DNA of 6,309 nucleotides from Pontiellaceae bacterium. Lineage in GTDB: Bacteria; Verrucomicrobiota; Kiritimatiellia; Kiritimatiellales; Tichowtungiaceae. The notes beneath the pieces were generated by a model. That model made no database searches. It was not told where the DNA came from and worked only from the letters and a program-made list of their open reading frames with translations. The stretch is taken from positions 1 through 6,309 of the forward strand of contig JALOTS010000136.1 in assembly GCA_025457785.1 (NCBI GenBank), in the 5' to 3' direction. The stretch's first letter is position 1. Each line of letters starts with the position of its first letter. A program made the translations under genes and the position numbers. This document shows positions 1-3,846 of this stretch, in pieces.

Positions 1-65
1 GTCGCGGGTCAAGTCGCGGGTCAAGTCGCGGGTCAAGTCGCGGGTCAAGTCGCGGGTCAAGTCGC
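1..65 (+). repeat. 12-bp in-frame tandem repeat (VAGQ-coding), 5 perfect copies plus the start of a sixth
   Basis: The unit GTCGCGGGTCAA occurs five times in a row without a single difference (1-60), followed by GTCGC before the sequence diverges. The array may extend left of the window. Twelve bases is four codons, so gain or loss of units changes protein length without shifting the frame. Perfect identity suggests recent slippage expansion or homogenisation. Confidence 0.95.
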
Positions 66-291
66 AGAGGAGGTAAAAAGCCTGATGGGAGCTCTTTCGA
101 TGCCAATGACCCGAGTTGAAATTCAGGAAAAATTAAAACTGAAAGGTCTGGCGAATTTTCGGGATCGCTATTTGACTCCTGCTCTTGCAGAAAAGCTTGT
201 TGAAATGACAATTCCCGACAAGCCGAACAGCCGCTTGCAGAAATACCGGATTACGGAAAAGGGGAAACAAATGCTGAACGCATCAAATTAA
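1..291 (+). CDS. C-terminal part of a Fic-like or AlbA_2/Schlafen-type regulator (5' end outside window)
   Basis: The frame is open from base 1 to the TAA at 289-291, so only the last 96 residues are present. It begins with five VAGQ tetrapeptides and continues into a winged-helix-like tail containing TRVEIQEKL, an FRDRYLTPAL segment, then EMTIPDKPNSRLQKYRITEKG. This tail is one I know from the C-termini of Fic-family proteins and of COG2865-type ATP-binding/transcriptional regulators with an AlbA_2 (Schlafen-like) domain; both often carry short QVxxQVxx repeats just before it. The catalytic or nucleotide-binding domain that would separate these options is outside the window. An internal ATG at 85 exists, but the repeat stays in frame upstream, so I treat it as internal. 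The end looks natural, since the tail motif is complete. Confidence 0.72.
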   Translation, partial: VAGQVAGQVAGQVAGQVAGQVAEEVKSLMGALSMPMTRVEIQEKLKLKGLANFRDRYLTPALAEKLVEMTIPDKPNSRLQKYRITEKGKQMLNASN

Positions 292-297
292 TTTCGA

Positions 298-615
298 ATG
301 GAAGAAGAGCGTTACAAAATTATGGGTAACAAAATAATTTTTAGAAAAAGCAAATATTCTAATTTGTCAAAAACGGAGACAGGATATGCTTCAAATACTA
401 GGTACGATACAATGGAAGTATGTAAGCTTAGAGCGGCAAACAATAGAATAGTGCCTTACCGACAGTTGGAGCTGAAAAACCTTGGTATTCCAGCTATAAC
501 AGAAGTGAATCTTGGGCCAAAGAATAGAACCCCAAGAAATGTTGTGAAAGAATTTTTGAAATCGAAGGGCTTTTCTGACGTTGAGGTGCAGCATTCGGAA
601 CTTCCATATAGGTAG
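298..615 (+). CDS. Hypothetical protein, possibly the C-terminal half of a DUF2971-like protein
   Basis: This is a 105-codon ORF ending in TAG at 613-615. It starts two codons after the stop of the preceding gene and in the same frame. The residues IVPYRQLEL, then ITEVNLGPKN and finally a DVEVQHSELPYR end resemble my memory of the end of DUF2971 proteins (an 'FR..vPY..l', a 'eViiGP' and a terminal 'S.iPyR'). Those proteins are usually about twice this length, so it would be a 5'-truncated copy. That match is from memory and tentative. No good Shine-Dalgarno precedes ATG 298; Met9 at 322 has GAAGAG at 304-309 ahead of it and is an alternative start. A hand count gives about 37% G+C over 301-600, far below the ATPase genes (about 60% in sampled lines), which suggests separate origin. 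It could also be non-expressed debris. Confidence 0.45.
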   Translation: MEEERYKIMGNKIIFRKSKYSNLSKTETGYASNTRYDTMEVCKLRAANNRIVPYRQLELKNLGIPAITEVNLGPKNRTPRNVVKEFLKSKGFSDVEVQHSELPYR

Positions 616-616
616 G

Positions 617-633
617 TTTCCAAACATTGAAAA
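617..633 (+). repeat. Degenerate TTTCCAA-N3-TTGGAAA palindrome
   Basis: TTTCCAA (617-623), ACA, TTGAAAA (627-633) is an inverted repeat with one mismatch in the right arm. It starts one base after the stop of the preceding ORF and has the same core (TTCCAA...TTGGAA) as the elements at 6105-6119 and 6146-6162. Confidence 0.4.
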
Positions 634-676
634 ACGTGGCGGAGAATTTCTAACTCGTGGAAATAAGAAACAGAAA

Positions 677-781
677 ATGAAGCAGGGTAAAAACAGTCAG
701 ATCATCCGGAACGCCGACTACTCGGCGTTCATCAAGGATGTAAAGCTCCGCATCCAGACCGGGGAGGTCGAGGGTGCCTGA
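677..781 (+). pseudogene. Remnant resembling the N-terminus of a DUF1016/YhcG-type nuclease
   Basis: The 34 codons from ATG 677 contain NADYSAFIKDVKLRIQTG, which resembles the opening helix of DUF1016_N (YhcG-like PD-(D/E)XK nuclease) proteins, where one expects 'Y..fL..lK.rI..a' followed by 'A...VN.EL...YW.IG'. Here the similarity stops after RIQT and a TGA follows at 779-781, so the second half of the domain and the nuclease are missing. The frame is also open upstream to 581, but residues before 677 look unrelated. The last 8 bases overlap the GTG start of the DUF4160 gene, and the 3' end contains that gene's Shine-Dalgarno. Alternatively it is a short leader peptide coupled to the DUF4160 gene. 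Family assignment is by eye only. Confidence 0.4.
761..767 (+). promoter_or_regulatory. Shine-Dalgarno deciding the GTG start of the DUF4160 gene
   Basis: GGGGAGG lies 6 bases before GTG 774. The spacing and the family-typical N-terminus (PEISRFLGI) support the GTG start, although it overlaps the upstream remnant ORF. Confidence 0.75.
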
Positions 782-1031
782 AATCTCAAGATTTTTAGGA
801 ATCGTTATATTTATGTTGTATGACGACCATGCCCCGGCCCATTTTCATGCGGAGTATGGTGAGTATAAAATATCTGTTGATGTGGAGACGGGCGTTGTAA
901 GCGGGCGGTTCCCGCCAAGGGCATTGCGGGCGGTGATGGAATGGCTGGAGTTGAATAAGGGATGTTTGATGGAAGATTGGGCTCTTGCCGGGAAACATGA
1001 AGCGTTGAAGAAGATTCCGCCGTTGGAGTAG
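774..1031 (+). CDS. DUF4160 domain protein
   Basis: This 85-aa protein is a full-length DUF4160 member. It has the family's opening (PEISRFLGIVIFMLYDDH, residues 2-19), the histidine-rich HAPAHFHAEYGEY stretch (about 19-31), and a C-terminal GRFPPRAL...EWLELN...W segment. The start is GTG with a strong Shine-Dalgarno (761-767). The biochemical function of the family is not established. DUF4160 genes commonly sit next to a DUF2442 gene, as here (4-base gap), and the pair is generally regarded as a likely toxin-antitoxin-like module; which partner would be toxic cannot be told from sequence. It is probably cotranscribed with the next gene. No missing parts or frameshifts are seen. Confidence 0.9.
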   Translation: MPEISRFLGIVIFMLYDDHAPAHFHAEYGEYKISVDVETGVVSGRFPPRALRAVMEWLELNKGCLMEDWALAGKHEALKKIPPLE

Positions 1032-1035
1032 GGTT

Positions 1036-1323
1036 ATGTTGGAAATTACAGAGGTTAAATATGATTCGGGCTTTACGTTGCGGTTGTCGTTCAGCGATGG
1101 TGCGACGGGAACGGTTGATTTGACGGATTCGTTGTGGGGGCCGGTTTTTGAACCATTGAAAGATCCAGAGATGTTTAAAAAGGCATTCCTTTCGCCGGTG
1201 TTGCATACCGTGGCATGGCCGAATGATGCGGATTTCGCGCCGGAGTATTTGCGGGAGAGGTTAACGGGGATGTCGAGTGTGCAACTGTTGGTTGCGGAAG
1301 AAGAAGGGAAATACGGGGCGTAA
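1036..1323 (+). CDS. DUF2442 domain protein, partner of the DUF4160 gene
   Basis: This 95-aa protein matches the DUF2442 pattern: an N-terminal beta-rich part (LEITEVKYDSGFTLRLSFSD, residues 2-21), then TGTVDLTD, a 'FEPLKDPEMFKKAF' segment, and the hallmark TVAWPNDADFAPEYLRERL (about 58-76). The last 19 residues are family-variable and end EEEGKYGA. The start ATG at 1036 has GGAG at 1025-1028 before it, inside the end of the DUF4160 gene. The small gap and shared strand indicate one transcriptional unit. By analogy with other such pairs it is the candidate antitoxin or regulator, but that is inference. The gene appears intact. Confidence 0.9.
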   Translation: MLEITEVKYDSGFTLRLSFSDGATGTVDLTDSLWGPVFEPLKDPEMFKKAFLSPVLHTVAWPNDADFAPEYLRERLTGMSSVQLLVAEEEGKYGA

Positions 1324-1345
1324 TCTCTAAATAGTTTGTAATGTG

Positions 1346-1370
1346 AATAAACGGGCCCGGCCCGTTTATT
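1346..1370 (+). terminator. Strong palindrome between the accessory genes and atpB, possibly a bidirectional terminator
   Basis: AATAAACGGG (1346-1355) pairs perfectly with CCCGTTTATT (1361-1370) across the 5-base loop CCCGG; two further loop pairs could form. The GC core is flanked by A-rich sequence on the left and TTTATT on the right, so the hairpin is terminator-like on both strands, though the T-run is interrupted. It begins 22 bases after the DUF2442 stop and ends 16 bases before atpB, so it could also be an operator or an mRNA-stabilising 5' hairpin. No convincing sigma-70 promoter for atpB was seen between 1324 and 1386. Confidence 0.55.
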
Positions 1371-1386
1371 AACGGAGAGAAAAATT

Positions 1387-2703
1387 ATGTATAAGGTTTA
1401 TCATCGCATTGAGCAGATCGCCGGCAACGTGATTGTGGTCAGCGCCGAGGGGATCATTTACGGTGAGCTGGCTCAGGTCGAGTCCGGCTTCGGCACCTCG
1501 CTGGCGCAGGTGATCCGTCTTGAAGGAAACCGCATTTATTTGCAGGTGTTCGCCGGCGGACGCGGCGTATCGACGGACTCTAAAGTCCGTTTCCTCGGGC
1601 GCACGATGCAGATCCCGTTTTCCGAAAATCTGATGGGCCGCGTCTTCAACGGAAGCGGGGTTCCGCGCGACAAAGGTCCGGAGATTACTGAAAACCAGAT
1701 TCCGATCGGCGGGCCGTCGGTCAATCCGGCCAAGCGCATTATTCCGCGCAACATGGTGCGCACCGGGATTCCGATGATTGATGTGTTCAACACGCTGGTC
1801 GAATCGCAGAAGCTGCCGATTTTTTCCGTGGCCGGTGAACCCTACAACGAGTTGCTGGCCCGTATCGCGCTGCAGGCGGAAGTGGATGTGATCATCCTCG
1901 GCGGCATGGGGCTGAAGCACGACGACTACCTCTATTTCCGTGACTATCTCGAAGAAAACGGTGCCCTTTCCCGCTCGGTTCTCTATGTGCATACCGCCTC
2001 CGATCCGACGGTTGAATGTCTGCTGGTTCCCGACATCGCGCTGGCAACGGCTGAACAGTTTGCCTTACAGGACAAACGGGTGCTGGTGCTGCTGACCGAT
2101 ATGACCAACTTTGCCGACTCAATGAAGGAAGTTGCCATTACGATGGAACAGATTCCCTCCAACCGCGGTTATCCCGGCGATCTCTATTCGCAGCTCGCTT
2201 CCCGCTACGAAAAGGCGGTCGACTTTGAAGGTTCCGGTTCGATCACCATTCTGGCCGTAACGACGATGCCCGGCGACGATGTAACCCATCCGGTTCCGGA
2301 CAATACCGGCTACATCACCGAAGGACAGTTTTATCTCAAGAACGGCCGCATCGAACCGTTCGGGTCGCTGTCGCGTCTGAAACAGCAGGTCAACGGCAAA
2401 ACCCGTGCCGACCACCGGACGATCATGGACACGATGATTCAGCTTTATGCATCCTATAAAGAAACGCTCGAAAAGCAGTCGATGGGATTCCGCATGAGCG
2501 CGTGGGACGGCAAACTTCTGAAGTACGGCGAGCGCTTCGAGAACGAAATGATGGCGCTGTCGGTGAACATTCCGCTCGAAGCGGCGCTCGATCGCGGCTG
2601 GCAGATTCTGGCCGACTGCTTCGAGCCGCAGGAAACGGGGATTTCTTCCAAACTCACCAGCCAATTCTGGCCGAAGAAGGATCCGCAGATGAACGCAGAA
2701 TGA
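1387..2703 (+). CDS. atpB: V-type ATP synthase/ATPase subunit B
   Basis: The product is the non-catalytic B subunit of the V1 head, which alternates with catalytic A subunits in the cytoplasmic hexamer. At 438 aa it has normal length for the chlamydial-type family. An N-terminal beta-barrel (1-70) is followed by the nucleotide-binding-like domain with a degenerate P-loop, SVAGEPYNEL (147-156), as expected for B. Further landmarks are LLTDMTNFADSMKE, PSNRGYPGDLY (257-267), TMPGDDVTHPVPDNTGYI (to about 310) and GFRMSAWD in the C-terminal helical domain. The start has GGAG at 1374-1377, 9 bases upstream. The last residues (PQMNAE, after WPKKD) and the TGA are encoded by the left repeat arm of the GxxExxY cassette. 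The stop overlaps the next start as ATGA. AtpA, its usual upstream neighbour, is absent from that position in the window. Confidence 0.98.
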   Translation: MYKVYHRIEQIAGNVIVVSAEGIIYGELAQVESGFGTSLAQVIRLEGNRIYLQVFAGGRGVSTDSKVRFLGRTMQIPFSENLMGRVFNGSGVPRDKGPEITENQIPIGGPSVNPAKRIIPRNMVRTGIPMIDVFNTLVESQKLPIFSVAGEPYNELLARIALQAEVDVIILGGMGLKHDDYLYFRDYLEENGALSRSVLYVHTASDPTVECLLVPDIALATAEQFALQDKRVLVLLTDMTNFADSMKEVAITMEQIPSNRGYPGDLYSQLASRYEKAVDFEGSGSITILAVTTMPGDDVTHPVPDNTGYITEGQFYLKNGRIEPFGSLSRLKQQVNGKTRADHRTIMDTMIQLYASYKETLEKQSMGFRMSAWDGKLLKYGERFENEMMALSVNIPLEAALDRGWQILADCFEPQETGISSKLTSQFWPKKDPQMNAE

Positions 2704-2713
2704 CACAGATGAA
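2682..2713 (+). repeat. Left inverted-repeat arm of the GxxExxY cassette
   Basis: The arm is built of three degenerate units of about 10 bases: CCGCAGATGAA, CGCAGAATGA and CACAGATGAA. It pairs with 3085-3116, with mismatches at arm positions 10, 11, 19, 21, 30 and 31. It encodes the end and stop of AtpB in one frame and both possible starts of the GxxExxY gene (ATG 2700 and 2709) in another. Confidence 0.85.
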
Positions 2714-3107
2714 CAACACGACTGACAAACGAGATGAGAAAACCTATGCAATCATTGGTGCGGCGATGGCTGTGCATAATGAGCTGGGTTGCGGGTTTCT
2801 TGAGGCAGTCTATCAAGATGCGTTGGAGATTGAGTTTAAAAAACAGGGGATACCCTACGAGAGAGAAAAAAGACTGGATGTTTTTTATTGTGGCGAAAAG
2901 CTCGACTCTTTTTACCGGGTTGATTTTCTCTGCTTTAATGAAGTGGTTGTGGAGACCAAGGCGGTAAGCAAAATGGCGGGGACAGAAGAATCACAGGTAA
3001 TCAATCAGATGAAAGCCTCCAGACTTCATAAAGCACTCTTAATAAATTTTGGCGTGCCGAAGTTGGATTATAAACGAATGGTTTTCAATCTGTGTGAATC
3101 TGCGTGA
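2700..3107 (+). CDS. GxxExxY family protein (PD-(D/E)XK nuclease-like)
   Basis: The 135-aa product carries the name-giving motif G32-F-L-E35-A-V-Y38 within AMAVHNELGCGFLEAVYQDAL. It also has a nuclease-like core, VDF at 74-76 (D75) followed by VVVETKAV, giving D75...E85-x-K87 of the PD-(D/E)XK fold, and a typical end, LLINFGVPKLDYKRMVFN. The family's cellular role is unproven; it is assigned to the PD-(D/E)XK nuclease superfamily, and nuclease activity here is inference. ATG 2700 overlaps the atpB stop (ATGA); ATG 2709 is an alternative. No separate Shine-Dalgarno is evident, so translation is probably coupled to atpB. The stop lies in the right repeat arm, 19 bases before atpD. Its position inside an ATPase operon is unusual and probably reflects insertion rather than an ATPase role. 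Confidence 0.93.
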   Translation: MTQMNNTTDKRDEKTYAIIGAAMAVHNELGCGFLEAVYQDALEIEFKKQGIPYEREKRLDVFYCGEKLDSFYRVDFLCFNEVVVETKAVSKMAGTEESQVINQMKASRLHKALLINFGVPKLDYKRMVFNLCESA

Positions 3108-3116
3108 ATCTGCGGA
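3085..3116 (+). repeat. Right inverted-repeat arm of the GxxExxY cassette
   Basis: The arm consists of three AATCTGYG-type units at 10-base spacing (AATCTGTGTG, AATCTGCGTG, AATCTGCGG). It is the imperfect reverse complement of 2682-2713. It encodes the C-terminal NLCESA and the TGA of the GxxExxY gene. Its last bases (GGA) abut the CAGG used as Shine-Dalgarno for atpD. Confidence 0.85.
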
Positions 3117-3126
3117 CAGGTACCAA

Positions 3127-3732
3127 ATGGCAAAGATCAAATATACGAAAAACGAGTTGAAGGCCCAGCGCGATGCGCTGGCGCGCTTCCGGCGCTATCT
3201 GCCGACGCTGCAGCTTAAGAAGCAGCAGTTGCAGATGGAACTGCGCGGACTCGAGGCGCAAATCGCCGCCAAGCGTGCCGAAGAGGATGCCGCGCGTGCC
3301 GGCCTCGCCGCGTGGGTCAGGCTCTTTTCCGAGCCGTTTGATTTCGCGCCGTACATTCAGGTGAAGGAGATTGCGCGGTCAACCGGCAATATCGCCGGGG
3401 TTGCAATTCCAATCTTTGGAAGCCTCTCCTTTGTCGAAGAGACTCCCGATTTGTTTGAGACCCCGGCGTGGGTGGACGACGGAATCGACCTGCTTCGTCA
3501 GTTGATCCGCCTGCGGGTGGAACGTCAGATTATTGAAGAACAGCACCGGCTGCTGTCTGCGGAACTGCGCACGACTTCGCAGCGCGTCAATTTGTTTGAA
3601 AAAGTAAAAATTCCGGAGTGCCGCGAAAACATCCGCGTCATTCGTATTTTCATGGGCGATCAGCAGACCGCAGCGGTGGCTCGGTCCAAAATCGCCAAGG
3701 GCAAGAGCGTAGAAAAAGTGAGATCGGCATAA
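3127..3732 (+). CDS. atpD: V-type ATP synthase/ATPase subunit D
   Basis: The product is the central-stalk subunit that rotates inside the A/B hexamer and links it to the membrane ring. The 201-aa length fits the family. The N-terminal coiled coil includes KYTKNELKAQRDALARFRRY and LPTLQLKKQQLQMEL (about 5-60), typical of chlamydial-type D. A less helical middle follows, then a second long coiled coil (about 130-195) containing VERQIIEEQHRLLSAEL and VNLFEKVKIPECRENIRVIR. I chose ATG 3127 because GACAGG (3115-3120) precedes it by 6 bases and the family N-terminus begins there; the frame is open further upstream only because it reads through the end of the GxxExxY gene and its repeat arm. It lies 19 bases after the GxxExxY stop and 114 bases before atpI. 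Confidence 0.96.
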   Translation: MAKIKYTKNELKAQRDALARFRRYLPTLQLKKQQLQMELRGLEAQIAAKRAEEDAARAGLAAWVRLFSEPFDFAPYIQVKEIARSTGNIAGVAIPIFGSLSFVEETPDLFETPAWVDDGIDLLRQLIRLRVERQIIEEQHRLLSAELRTTSQRVNLFEKVKIPECRENIRVIRIFMGDQQTAAVARSKIAKGKSVEKVRSA

Positions 3733-3780
3733 CAGAGGTCAGAAGACAGAGGACGGAGATCAGAAAAACAGGACTGAGAA
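3733..3780 (+). repeat. Purine-rich degenerate direct repeat after atpD
   Basis: Immediately after the atpD stop come CAGAGGTCAGAAGA (3733-3746) and CAGAGGACGGAGAT (3747-3760), sharing the first six bases, then CAGAAAAACAGGAC. The G/A-rich run of CAGAGG/GTCAGA words differs from the coding sequence around it. It resembles short repeats I associate with the edges of small accessory genes in environmental genomes; that association is from memory. Confidence 0.5.
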
Positions 3781-3798
3781 AACGAATTTAACGGTTTG

Positions 3799-3840
3799 AA
3801 CGAGGCGCAAGGCGCCGTTTTAACGAGTCCAAAGGACGTT
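3799..3840 (+). promoter_or_regulatory. Two tandem mini-hairpins of the same design before atpI; the second overlaps the ribosome-binding site
   Basis: Hairpin 1: AAC (3799-3801) pairs with GTT (3817-3819) and GGCGC (3804-3808) with GCGCC (3812-3816), with a GA bulge and loop AAG. Hairpin 2: AAC (3822-3824) pairs with GTT (3838-3840) and GTCC (3827-3830) with GGAC (3834-3837), with the same GA bulge and loop AAA. The inner stems differ in sequence but keep pairing. The only Shine-Dalgarno candidate for atpI, AAAGGA (3831-3836, 10 bases before ATG), lies in the loop and 3' arm of hairpin 2, so folding could limit atpI translation. Confidence 0.5.
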
Positions 3841-3846
3841 TGAACG

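Larger units (their letters stand above)
2682..3116 (+). mobile_element. Candidate GxxExxY cassette bounded by imperfect 32-bp inverted repeats
   Basis: The segment consists of one gene and two arms, 2682-2713 and 3085-3116, which match at 26 of 32 positions when one is reverse-complemented. The gene's start codons lie in the left arm and its stop lies in the right arm. It interrupts the usual atpB-atpD junction. Hand-counted G+C over 2761-3060 is about 45%, against about 60% in sampled atpB lines. I found no convincing target-site duplication and no transposase, so how it moves is unknown; it could be mobilised in trans or by recombination between repeats. Confidence 0.5.

Noticed and set aside
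1..60. CRISPR array
   Set aside because: The 12-bp units are contiguous with no spacers and are read through in frame as protein.
1825..1854. AtpB defective because its Walker A motif is missing
   Set aside because: B subunits are normally non-catalytic and lack a functional P-loop; the degenerate SVAGEPYNEL is expected.
1369..1992. Long antisense open frames opposite atpB (1369-1992 and 2119-2751) as genes
   Set aside because: They mirror the codon bias of the G+C-rich atpB, show no recognisable domains, and atpB itself is certain.
2502..2699. GxxExxY start upstream at 2502
   Set aside because: That part lies inside atpB in another frame and is unlike the family; ATG 2700 or 2709 fits.
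3049..3126. Longer N-terminus for AtpD starting at 3049
   Set aside because: It would translate the end of the GxxExxY gene and its repeat arm out of frame; ATG 3127 has a Shine-Dalgarno and a family-typical start.
2670..3130. Target-site duplication flanking the GxxExxY cassette
   Set aside because: Flanks (...GAAGAAGGA and CAGGTACCA...) share no convincing direct repeat, so insertion by a standard transposase is not shown.
3733..3846. A known riboswitch class before atpI
   Set aside because: The stems are short and no conserved riboswitch core is recognisable; described only as tandem hairpins.
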